This document shows, piece after piece, positions 39,056-49,126 of a stretch of 64,000 bases of DNA. Under the pieces are notes generated by a model, which was not told the DNA's origin, ran no database searches, and saw only the letters and a program-made list of their open reading frames with translations. Position 1 is the first letter of the stretch; every line of letters starts with the position of its first letter. The position numbers and the translations under genes are program-made. This DNA is from Epiperipatus broadwayi (taxonomy: Eukaryota > Onychophora > Udeonychophora > Euonychophora > Peripatidae): assembly GCA_028023455.1 (NCBI GenBank), contig JAQFVV010000233.1:248001-312000 (forward strand), written 5' to 3'.

Positions 39056-39495
39056 ATCATATTTAGCATTGCTAATTAAATATTATAGTATGGTGCATTT
39101 GTGGAGGTTTAATTACCTTCTCCTTAGAATTATAGCTTGAAACTATGCTAATAAAAATTTGTTGATTATTTGAATCTAATATTTACATGTAGTAAATTTT
39201 AATATTTTGTAAGTGTTAATTGGATTTCTTAAAAAAAGTCAATAATTTAATATATTCACACTCTCATCTATGATACTTAAGATTTGCCTATATAATTATA
39301 TTTAGGTACAAAAATAAGACAGCTATTCTTATCTTTTTAAAGTTTTTATCTTATGACATAAATCAAGAGTTTATTCATATTTAATATCGCTCACTGAATA
39401 TTGTAGTGCAGTGCATGTGTGGAGATTTAATTACATTCTCCTTAGAATTACAGCTTGACACTGCACTAATAAAAATTCCTTGATTATTTATATTA
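39000..39495. repeat. Direct repeat, two copies about 320 bp apart
   Basis: 'gtggaggtttaattaccttc' plus 'tccttagaattatagcttga' at about 39100-39145 recurs as 'gtggagatttaattacattc' plus 'tccttagaattacagcttga' at about 39420-39460; similarity runs from about 39000/39345 to 39185/39495. Confidence 0.85.
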
Positions 39496-40105
39496 TTGTT
39501 ATTCTGTTGATATTATTATTATTATATGATTGTTGTTGTAATTATTATTATCCCTAAATGACCATGATTTATGATAAAAAAATTCCAGGGTGTAAATGAA
39601 ATTACTTAAAACAGTAGTGGTAGATAATATATTCTTCAATTGAAAAATATCCTTTTTTAATAAAAAGTGGCACATAGGAGTGAATTAATTCACTATTTAT
39701 AAATATACTATTCAATAGAAGTAATCATCACCAGTGACTTGTGATTGGAATAACCTAAATATAGTAATCAGATATAATATGGAGTATAATAATATCTAAA
39801 ATTAGTAGTAAATAAAATTTATGAGGGATAGAAATTTGTTGATATAAATGATCAGTGAAACTTCTAATACTTATCTAATAGAAATTAATTTTTATGGTAA
39901 GATATAATGACTAGGGATTAGATGATCCTAGAGAACTGACCAATCTGGATTGATGCAATATGTATCCTAGTTCAGAGCTATATGATAACGATCAAATCAG
40001 GTTCCCATATAAAAAATAAATAAAAACCAGACATTGTTACTCAAATAAACAACCAATGTGACTGATATATTCACAAAGACTTCCTATTTTTGGCCGTTAC
40101 ATACT

Positions 40106-40753
<648 letters not shown>

Positions 40754-41499
40754 GCACATAAACATATACACAGAAATAAATAAAAAGTATTTTTTTAATT
40801 TTATAATATCTATATGAAATATATATATTTTTTATAAATTACATATAATTTATCCTAAAAATTAAAATATATATTGTAATGTTAACGTCATAGAATTGTA
40901 AACAATATAAAAATACATCATTAACTTACCTGCTTTCTCCATCATTGTGAAACATTCTTTTTTTGTTTCTAAAAAGTGTCCTACCTGCTTTACCCACTAG
41001 TATGAAACATTCGTTTATTTCTAAAGAGTGTTGTTCCCCAGTTTTAAAATGCAGTATTAATGTTACCAAAAATGATAATGACCTGCAGTTCTTTTTTATA
41101 ACATAATATTCCTATAATGCTTTTATTTATGTTTATTTAATGTTCTGATTATTTATTGAGTACACAGAAGTATGTAATTAAAAAAAAAAAGCTTTAACCT
41201 TTTTCCCATGTGTCTTAAATGTTTGCATAATAGCCAAACAAGTAGTTTTTAATTATAGAGGAACCTCTCAAACCTCAACATAAGGTAGAGACTATAAATA
41301 TGAGTGGCCATCTTATCTTTAAGCTAAATTCTTACTTATATAGGCAAATCTGAAGCATCTTGATTTGAGAGCATAAAAATATTACTCTCTTCAGATTTAA
41401 ATCCACTATTTCCTTTCACAAATTAACTTATATCAAATCTTGTGATTCATAATGAGTTAATATTAAGATCTTTTTAATGGAAATATAAAAACTAGTGTA

Positions 41500-41790
41500 A
41501 CAGTCTAAATATTTATCTAGTGCACAGGAAGTATGTACTTAGAAAGAGAAAGGCTTTAACCCTTTTCAAATGCACCTTAAATGTTTGTATAATAGCCAAG
41601 CAAAATAGTTTTTGACTATCGAGATATTTCTCAAACCTCAACACAAGATAAAAAGCAGTGTTGAGGTTTGAGAGCTCCCTCTATAGTCAAAACCTACATT
41701 GTTTGGCTTTTATACAAATGTTTAAGGTGCATGGGAAAAAGGTTAAAACCTTTCTCCTCTTTCTATTTACATATTTATGGAAGCAATATA
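41500..41790. repeat. Small palindromic element in the left flank
   Basis: 'tttctcaaacctcaacac' (about 41630-41647) is followed after about 10 bases by its reverse complement 'gtgttgaggtttgagag' (41659-41675). The arms extend outward about 125 bp on each side ('gccaagcaaaatag' against the 'cattgtttggc' block; 'gctttaacccttttcaaatg' against 'catgggaaaaaggttaaaac'). The same sequence occurs in single form at 41190-41285 and, inverted, at 44725-44830. It looks like a fold-back transposon whose arm is also part of the larger palindrome. Confidence 0.7.
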
Positions 41791-41883
41791 ATTGTCTACT
41801 TCTTCTTTTACTATATATTGATTTCTATTATAACTTATACCATTTACACCTTTTTAGACACTTTATCAATACTTTTATTTGTA

Positions 41884-41930
41884 TTAAACTAACAGTTTCA
41901 ACTGTCCTGCAGTCATCATCAGAGCTACAA
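41884..41930 (-). ncRNA. Hammerhead-like motif, left PLE copy
   Basis: On the minus strand the core CTGATGA lies at 41916-41922 and GAAAC at 41895-41899. Between them ACTG and CAGT can pair around the loop CAGGA (stem II, extendable by a G-T pair), leaving TG/T next to the core. After GAAAC the sequence TGTTAGTT can form a minimal stem III (AC-T / A-GT). Conserved core order and spacing match the hammerhead ribozyme, which is reported from Penelope-like terminal repeats. Stem I pairing is not evident, so activity is not claimed. Confidence 0.5.
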
Positions 41931-42439
41931 TATTCAAATATATAATTATACAATTATTACATTTATCCACATATTGATATACATAATTAAATATACAATA
42001 TAAACAAAAATAATTATACATTTTAATATGACTTTTATAAATAATTTTATCAATATTTTATATTAATTTATTTTATATCACTTTATTTTATTTTTTAAAA
42101 TATTATTTAATATAATAATTATAAGTTTAATATTTATTTTACTATTTAATGCATATTATTATCATTTTTCTTATATTATAAAATCAACTTTTAATCTTGT
42201 CTCATTTTTATTAAATATTTTTATCAATTAACTTTACCCACATTTCAAATTATTTTTTGTTTTTTATTACAAAAAATTACTTACCTCTTGTTAATTCTAT
42301 TTCCAAAACCCAACTGACAAAAAAATTCAAAATTTGTATTTGTTTAACACTCCCTCTATTGTCATTTTCTTTAACTTTTTTCTTTTAACCATTTCAAATT
42401 ATAATTATTATTAACAATTGTTTATAAAATTATTGTTCT

Positions 42440-43086
42440 TACCCTGAAATTCCTATTAAGACTTGGTTTTATACTCTTAATCAAGATTACCTCTTTAATT
42501 TTCCTATCCCTTCTATTATTTGTGTAATTAATCATTTTTATACAATCTTTTTCAAACCTATGACCTATTTCTAATGAATGCAAATAAATAGGTAATCACT
42601 TATCATATTTATGTTGAATTAATCTGGTATAAATTGAATTTTTTATTTCTCCCACATAATTATTTTTTATACTTTTACATGATTTGCATTTAATTTTATA
42701 TACACATTTATGTTTTTTCTACTTTTCTTACATACTTATTATCTAATATATTAAGTATATTCATCCTTATTTTATTTACTATCTTAAATTTTATTACATT
42801 ATTAAACTTTTTGTTAATTCTAATAATTATTCTATTCATACTTTTTACAATACTGTTATTATAAGTTTTAATACCTATATATTTATTCTTATCTATTTTA
42901 TTTTTTCTACTTACTATCCCATTCCTTGTATTAAAGTTCTCTTCCAATTTTCTTATATTTTCTTCTATAACTTCTTCTGGATATTCATTATCTCTAAACT
43001 CTTTAATTGTTAATTCTATCTGTCTTCTATAATCTTCCCCATCTGAGTAATAATTCCAAGCTCTATATATTCTTGAATTTAAATGT
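42440..43086 (-). pseudogene. PLE RT-end/GIY-YIG remnant, left copy
   Basis: The minus strand is open from the truncation point through about 42708: N-S-R-I-Y-R-A, then D-Y-R-R-Q-I-E-L-T-I-K-E-F-R-D-N-E-Y-P-E-E-V-I, the post-RT linker of PLEs, and the first 78 residues of the 177-residue frame of the right copy with only a few differences. A small deletion in an A-run near 42720 and another near 42710 then shift the frame. Out of frame the domain continues: V-Y-K-I-K-C-K-S-C, Y-V-G-E-I, R-L-I-Q-H-K, one stop, L-H-S-L-E-I-G-H, and R-K-I-K-E-V-I-L-I. The acidic residue (E) of the last block is present here but lost in the right copy. Confidence 0.75.
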
Positions 43087-43159
43087 ATTTAATTATATAT
43101 ATCAATATGTGCATAAGTGTAATAATTGTATAATTATATATTTAATGCTAAATATAAAA
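43087..43159. repeat. Terminal-repeat-like fragment in the palindrome spacer
   Basis: The spacer contains 'atcaatatgtg', 'ataagtgtaataattg' and 'tataattatatattt' in the same order as the PLE terminal segment at 44285-44330 (right) and, inverted, at 41945-41990 (left). A partial terminal repeat joined upstream of a truncated body is how the pLTR of Penelope-like elements is arranged. The fragment stops just before the hammerhead-like motif. Confidence 0.6.
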
Positions 43160-43836
43160 TAAGTAGTATCAATTCAAGAATATATAGAGCTTGTAATTAT
43201 TGCTCAGATGAGAAAGATTATAGAAGACAGATAGAATTAATAATTAAAATGTTTAGGGATAATTAATATCCAGAAAAAGTTATAAAAGAAAATATATAAA
43301 AATTGGAAGAAAAATTTAATACAAGGAATGGGATAGTAAGTAGAAAAAATAAAAAAGATAAGAATAAATATATAGGTATTAAAACTTATAATAACAGTAT
43401 TGTAAAAAGTATGAATAGAATAATTATTAGAATTAACAAAAAGTTTAATAATGTAATAAAATTTAAGATAGTAAATAAAAGAAGGAAGAATATACTTAAT
43501 ATATTAGATAATAAGTATGTAAGAAAAGTAGAAAAAAACATAAATGGTGTATATAAAATTGAATGCAAATCATGTAAAAGTAAAAATATAAAAACTAATT
43601 ATGTGGGAGAAACAAAGAATTCAATTTATACCAGATTAATTCAACATAAATATGATAAGAGATCACCTATTTATTTGCATTCATTAGAAACAGGTCATAG
43701 GTTTGAAAAAAATTGTATAAAAATGATTAATTACACAAATAATAGAAGGGATAGGAAAATTAAAGGGGCAATCTTGATTAAGAGTATAAAATCAAGTCTT
43801 AATAGGGATTTCAGGGTAAGAACAATAATTTTATAA
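43160..43836 (+). CDS. PLE GIY-YIG endonuclease fragment, right copy (177-codon frame, 5' part broken)
   Basis: The open frame 43303-43836 encodes 177 residues. Residues 1-80 are a Lys/Asn/Ile-rich linker. The GIY-YIG domain begins with GVY at 82-84, C-x2-C at 88/91 and YVG at 100-102, followed by R111, H115, L-H-S-L-E-T-G-H at 125-132 and R-K-I-K-G-A-I-L-I at 151-159, ending with L-N-R-D at 166-169. Position 155 is Gly where the left copy and the family have Glu, so nuclease activity is doubtful. The Cys pair between the GVY and YVG blocks is a Penelope-type feature. Upstream (43160-43302) the frame continues as N-S-R-I-Y-R-A-C-N-Y-C but has two stops. No RT catalytic region remains. Clearly retroelement-derived. 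Confidence 0.75.
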
Positions 43837-44339
43837 ACAATTGTTAATAATAATTATAATTTGAAATGGTTAAAAGAAAAAAGTTAAAGAAAATGACAAT
43901 AGAGGGAGTGTTAAACAAATACAAATTTTGAATTTTTTTGTCAGTTGGGTTTTGGAAATAGAATTAACAAGAGGTATGTAATTTTTTTGTAATAAAAAAC
44001 AAAAAATTTGAAATGTGGGTAAAGTTAATTGATAGAAATATTTAATAAAAATGATACAAGATTAAAAGTTGATTTTATAATATAAGAAAAATGATAATAA
44101 TATGCATTAAATAGTAAAATAAATATTAAAGTTATAATTATTATATTAAATAATATTTTAAAAAATAAAATAAAATATTGATAAAATTATTTAAAAGGTA
44201 AAGTAATAAAATGGGAAATGATTATTTATAAAGGTCATATTAAAATGTATAATTATTTTTGTTTATATTGTATATTTAATTATGTATATCAATATGTGGA
44301 TAAGTGTAATAATTGTATAATTATATATTTGAATACTGT

Positions 44340-44390
44340 AGCTCTGATGGTGATTGCAGGACAGTTGAAACTGTTAGTTTAATACAAATA
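44340..44390 (+). ncRNA. Hammerhead-like motif, right PLE copy
   Basis: This is the same motif as in the left copy but with a core change: CTGATGG at 44344-44350 instead of CTGATGA, and GAAAC at 44367-44371. The A-to-G change is at a position essential in hammerhead cores, so this copy should be inactive if the motif is a true ribozyme. Confidence 0.5.
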
Positions 44391-44835
44391 AAAGTATTGA
44401 TAAAGTATCTAAAAAGGTGTAAATGGTATGATATGTTATAATTATATACTTCCTATACCCTCAATAAATAAATAAAATGTTACATTAGTTTCTACATTTC
44501 CATTAAAATGTCTTAATATTAACTCATTGTAAATCACAAGATTTCATATAAGTTAATCTATGAAAAAAAATAGTGGATTTAATCTATGAAAAAAAATAGT
44601 GGATTTAAATGTGAAGAGAGTAATATCTTCAAACTCTTAAATCAAGATATTTCAGAAAGACCTACATAAATAAGAATGGAGGTTATATTAAAGATATAAT
44701 GGCCATTTTTATATTTATAAAGTGTCTATCTTGTGTTGAGGTTTGAGAGGTCTATCTATAGTTAACCTATATCATTTTGCTATCATACAAACATTTAAGG
44801 CACATGTAAAAAAGATTAAAGCCTTTCCCCTTTCA

Positions 44836-46140
44836 TGTTTTATTTGAAAAAAAAAATATTAATAAAGTTAACATGTTATGGACAATTGACTTAGAGCTAT
44901 ATGATATTGCATTGTTTAATTTGAAAAGAAAAAGGCTTTAAGGCATTAATTTCCTTCTGGTCAAGTTTTCACACAAAGATTTTAGTATAAAAAGAATATA
45001 ATTTTTTGCTTGTTTATAAAATACTTTTGAGTATTTCTACATACTAATTGTTTGATTAAAAAACACACATGTAAACTATCAATTTATTTCTTTTATTTTT
45101 AGAAATAAAATTTAAACTTGATCATTGTATAGTGAAACAAAAGCTGATAGCATCTATTGTGTCATTATCTGACAGAACAGAACTCAACAGATCTATCATT
45201 AATTTGCCTTTGTTCATTCACATTAAAAAAATTTTAAATAACAACATTTAATTGATAATGTGTATGGTATGTTGTTTCATTTAGAAGTCAGTTTTGAAAT
45301 ATTTAAAAACATCAAATATAATTTTTTAGAATATTATTCATTTATAAAATTAAATTAAAAAGAAATCAAATCCAACTTATTAAATTTTAGTATAAAACAA
45401 ATATTTTATATAGTAATGAAGGTGAGCATTTTAAAAAACTTTTACTAGGCAGAACAAAAAAAAAACTGTCAAATTGTTAACTGGTTAACCTTTTCTTTTC
45501 TTCAAAAGTATGCCAATCTCTTCTCAAAAATCATAATTTCTTTTGTCTTTATAGAGGATAAAAAAACTTGAAATTTTAGAAAACAATATTTTTCCAAAAT
45601 ATATCTGATATCTTTAGTGATATCACTGTAAATCATGCATCATATAAAAAAAAAAAAAAATCCTTCAAAATGATGTATCATACAATTACACAGTTTAAAT
45701 ATTTCTGAAAATTTGAATTGAATATTTTTTTCAGTGGAAACTTTCAAAAAGAAAGGCAGGGAAGATGAGATGAGCATGTAATATACTTGGTCATACTAAA
45801 AATAAGTTATCCTAAAAATTGGACTGTAAATAATCTGTAATATTTGTTATAATAACAAAATTTAAATGTATTTAAAAAATAAAATAAAAATTTCAAAATC
45901 ATTTTGAATTCTTTTTGAAAATTGTAATAGTACAAAAAACCTCTTTTTTTGACAAATATGTAAATTGAAGCTTTAAAATAATTTTCATCACAATGATAAA
46001 GACAAAAAAAATAATTGCTGAAAAAAGTTTTTTGCATTATTTTTTATAATATATATACAATAATTGTTGTTATATAAAGATATTTTATTTTTTATTATAT
46101 TGTTTGACTTATATATATATATTATAACATTTTCCATTTT
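44836..46140. other. AT-rich DNA, nothing recognisable
   Basis: No supported gene or repeat. Frames such as 45807-46037 (minus) are Phe/Tyr/Lys-rich chance frames. Confidence 0.5.
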
Positions 46141-46141
46141 G

Positions 46142-46983
46142 CTAGGCCTCTACAAGATAATATAAATTGCGCGCAAGTTGATCAAGCTTGGTTAAAAAGA
46201 AGAAAGTTGTATTTCGATTTCTATTAAAAACATAGCTATATTTCCTGATCAACTCGGCCTTGTAATTGTTGAGAATTATGCTATCGATGACATCAGCTTT
46301 TAATTTATTTGAAAGGCGCCAGAGTTCTGCAAGAACCCACTGAACCGTCACATAGCATCTCGAAAATTAAAAAGAAAAGATATTTTTAAACTAATCGGTA
46401 TTACATCATACCGTAACGAGAATTATTTTTTTAAGATTATTATTCCTGGGCTTATTCAAACATATTGGCAAAGGTAAATTACATTCTTAAATCTTCTTAA
46501 ACTAATAATAAATTTAATAATAAAAAATAATAACTATTATTAATAACGCACAAATGAAAATTGGTATTAGAAATATTTTTTATTATAATAGATTAAAAAA
46601 TAAAATTTGAAAGGCAATTATTTATCAAATAAATTGGAGAGAACACAATTCAGACGTGAATCAATTAATAAAAAACAATTTTACAATTACAGCTCACTTC
46701 CAAATTTCTTCTAGAAAGTTACTAAATAATGAATGTCTCTTGCACAAGAAATTTAATGTCTCTATCGGGATTGTTTAAACATACTTTTAGAAATTGTTTG
46801 AAAACGTTTAATTTGGTCACAATCAGGAGTAATGAAGCATTACTTACCGGTAAGTTTTGTGAATTCAGTAGTAGATAACTATGCATAGTTTTTCGGGGTT
46901 GAATTGAGCTCACGGCCTTTGATTATTAGTTGATCTTGGTGCTGGTTCCATAGGCTAGTCGCGTAAGCTTCTCTGGTGTCCAT
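46142..46983 (-). pseudogene. Candidate two-exon small gene with one in-frame stop
   Basis: On the minus strand an ATG at 46983 opens 45 codons (M-D-T-R-E-A-Y-A-T-S-L-W...) to a donor CCG/GTAAGT at 46848/46847. An acceptor GTTCTTGCAG ends at 46327. Exon 2 (46326-46142) then reads L-W-R-L-S-N-K-L-K-A-D-V-I-D and on to L-D-Q-L-A-R-N-L-Y-Y-L-V-E-A and a stop. Both splice sites are phase 1, giving a 106-codon product, mostly helical and charged in exon 2. A TATA-like box lies upstream at 47121-47130. One TAG at 46879-46881 (codon 35) interrupts exon 1. The sequence is less AT-rich than its surroundings. I do not recognise the protein. It could be a decayed gene, a wrongly modelled exon, or a gene whose transcript is altered. 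Confidence 0.3.
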
Positions 46984-47120
46984 CGGTAATGATGTCAGCT
47001 AAAGCTCCGGTCTACTCTCGTATGAATAACTTTTTCATCGTAGAGTGGTCTGGATTCTTTAATCCAAAACCAACCAAAAGAATATCAGCTAAACCAAGAC
47101 GTTCTTCCAACCGAATCCCT

Positions 47121-47130
47121 CCTTTTTATA
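47121..47130 (-). promoter_or_regulatory. TATA-box candidate
   Basis: TATAAAAAGG on the minus strand, preceded by a C/G-rich CCTCGGG. It stands about 138 bases upstream of the ATG at 46983, which would leave a 5' leader of about 110 bases. Its value depends on the reality of the gene at 46142-46983. Confidence 0.3.
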
Positions 47131-47518
47131 CCCGAGGTCCAGTTTTCAGACTTCTGCGCATGCTATTATCATGGCATTTTTTGGTTCATAATCTTGTAGA
47201 TTCTTTATAAAATTTACGTTATAAAGTTCTCTTTTCTTATCAAGTTTTTTGGCCATCTTTAATTAGCCAAAATATTTTTACTTTCTCTTATCTTTTTTAT
47301 TTTACTTTTGGAATTCTTTTGTTCTCTCCAATTCTACTTTTATTTCTACTTACATAAAAAAAAAACGAAAGAATAATTTAACTTTCATTGTACATTATTT
47401 TTTTAAAAAAAAAATTAGTCCAAAAAAAATCTAAATTTACTTTTATTTTTTTAGCTTTTACCAAATGCCAATATATTTGCAACGTATATAATTAAACGTT
47501 ACAATATATATGTATATA

Positions 47519-47554
47519 ATCTTTAGTGTCTATATAAGTATATTAGACCATTAA
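47519..47554 (+). repeat. 330-bp repeat fragment left of the TTAA element
   Basis: 'ctttagtgtctatataagta' followed by 'tattagaccattaa' is identical to the end of the 330-bp unit. It stops exactly at TTAA, where the transposon begins; the unit resumes at 49127. Confidence 0.85.
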
Positions 47555-47657
47555 CCTTTCAATGGGGTTCAACACATTGTTGCGTCAAAGGCTTTGGATC
47601 GCTCTAAATCGGGCATTTTTTGAGCTATGGTGATGTATTTATACTCATTGGAAAGTT

Positions 47658-48330
47658 TATGTGATGTATTATGGCTTCTCCTTAAATGAAGTCAAGAATA
47701 TCTCAGCAATTATTAAACCTGTTAGCCACTTTATTTTACATTCCCCCTCTAAATTTACCCATAATCTGCTCTATCTCATTTCCACAACATAATCTTTGTC
47801 AACTCTATAACCTTTATATCTAAACCCCCCTTATCTTTTCCCAAACCCAGCATAAAAACCAATAATTCACTTTCTATATAATCACTCTTTTCATATTTAT
47901 TTTTCCACAACTTCATTATATGTACCCTTTCTGTTTTCAAACATTTACATTCAATTAACAAATGCCTAATATTTTCTATTCCTTCCTTACATAATTTACA
48001 AAATAAATCACCCATATTTTCCCATTTATATGTATATTTTTTGTAGCTAAAGATCCCGTTCGAGCCTTAAACAATAAACTACTTTCCTTACTATTATCAT
48101 ATATTAACTCACACCTAATATTCTGTTTATTTCTATATATATTTAAACTCTTTTTACTCTCCATATTATTTGTTCATCTTTCTAACTCCCTAGTTTTTAT
48201 TAATAAATTTATTCTTTTATCTCATTCCTTACTACTATAACACTCAATAATCCTCTTAACTCAATCATCCCATCTTTTGTACAAATATACTGATATAAAT
48301 TCTTTATCCAAATCTTTTGCATTACCTCTC
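47658..48330 (-). mobile_element. LINE 3' end, copy B (inside the TTAA element)
   Basis: Closely similar to copy A (37.46-38.46 kb) in the same orientation, but shorter at the 5' side. The minus-strand frames 47776-48015 and 47976-48164 carry the Cys/His knuckle with both leading Cys present (F-C-K-L-C-K-E-G-I-E-N-I-R-H-L-L-I-E-C) and the M-E-S-K-K-S-L-N-I-Y-R block. Frames are broken between them. The 3' flanks of A and B share 'gtcaagaat' and 'aacctgttagccacttta', so the family's 3' untranslated region is included. Confidence 0.75.
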
Positions 48331-48484
48331 TTGAATTGTTTTACAAATAAAAAATCAATACTAGGAGTGTTTTAAGTTGACCAAAAGAAGAAGGCCAATG
48401 CTGATTGGTTGGGCCATCCATTCTCGATGCTTATTGGCTGATGATTCCGATAAATATTTTTTCACCACTGAAAATGAATATATA

Positions 48485-48830
48485 TGTTTTAGAGTGTTTT
48501 TTTATTATTTTTCGTACATATTATAAATTATTTTCATAAAATCTGCTGAAAATATAGTTATTTTACAAAAGTAGTAAGGTTTTATTAAAAAATTGTATAC
48601 TTTACATTATTGTAAATTGAAAAAGAAACCAGCAATAGCCATAATTTTGACATCCTGTCAAGAGTTTAGATTGCCCCAAACTGTTTATTTAATTTTCAAA
48701 CAAAGATTAATGTTTTAGAATATTTTTCTGGCATTTATTTACATATTATAATGTATTTTGGTTAAAATATGCTGAAAATATAATTATTTTTAGAAAAACG
48801 CTAAGATTTTACTAAAAAATTCCTTAACGT
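48485..48830. repeat. Direct duplication within the TTAA element
   Basis: The block from 'gttttagagtgttttttta' through 'tctgctgaaaatatagttat' to 'gttttattaaaaaatt' (about 48487-48593) recurs at about 48711-48823 as 'gttttagaatatttttctgg', 'atgctgaaaatataattatt' and 'attttactaaaaaatt'. Confidence 0.7.
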
Positions 48831-49126
48831 AAATCTGGGAGGGAATATAAATGACGTTTGCATTGCTTGTAATTTGCTCGTAATATTTCTTTTGATTTTT
48901 CCGCTTTTAAATATTTCTATAAAATACAAATAAAAATATATTTTTGAAAAAACATTCATTTACTTTCCTAACATTACAAATAATTCATATACTTTTTGAA
49001 AACGAAACTAAAATTAATATATATTAAAAGATGAAAATATTTCTATCAAAGAGTTTGTCAATTGACCAATTAAAAGTTTCAGAGTTTTACCTCACTTGGC
49101 CAATAATGAAGTGACCCTCGGAAAGG

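Larger units (their letters stand above)
41135..44835. mobile_element. Giant palindrome: Penelope-like fold-back pair 2 with inverted flanks
   Basis: The left half (41135-43086) is the reverse complement of the right half (43160-44835), around a spacer near 43087-43159. The core of each arm (41795-43086 and 43160-44420) is a 5'-truncated PLE comprising the end of the RT region, the GIY-YIG domain and a terminal segment with a hammerhead-like motif. Both are cut at the same internal point ('attcaagaatatatagagct'). The palindrome continues outward into flanking sequence (41290-41480 against 44490-44715, and the 'caaacctcaaca' block at 41270 against 44735). The left flank contains an additional small palindrome (41500-41790) absent on the right. 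Confidence 0.8.
47555..49126. mobile_element. Transposon with TTAA target duplication (piggyBac-like, non-autonomous)
   Basis: The element is flanked by TTAA at 47551-47554 and 49127-49130. Its ends are CCTTTCAATGGGG on the left and, reversed, CCTTTCCGAGGG on the right, sharing CCTTTC-x3-GGG. Removing it together with one TTAA rejoins 'attagaccattaa' to 'tgaaggtgggattcc', which reproduces the 330-bp unit junction seen three times at 49.4-50.2 kb. TTAA duplication and CCYTT-type ends are the hallmarks of the piggyBac superfamily. No transposase is encoded. Inside are LINE copy B and a local duplication at 48.49-48.83 kb. A related right end is at 25.84-26.08 kb. Confidence 0.65.

Noticed and set aside
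38821-39066. 81-codon plus-strand frame as a small gene
   Set aside because: No motif, no promoter or splice context, and it lies between repeat fragments; length only marginally above expectation.
41199-41737. A TTAA-bounded piggyBac-like MITE, because TTAACCTTTTTCCCATG and its reverse complement occur here
   Set aside because: The inverted similarity continues outside the TTAA on both sides, so TTAA is internal to the arms and not a target duplication.
46989-47210. 73-codon plus-strand frame with basic, Pro/Arg-rich sequence
   Set aside because: It overlaps the leader and promoter candidate of the minus-strand gene model, has no recognised motif and no splice or promoter context of its own; kept only as an alternative reading.
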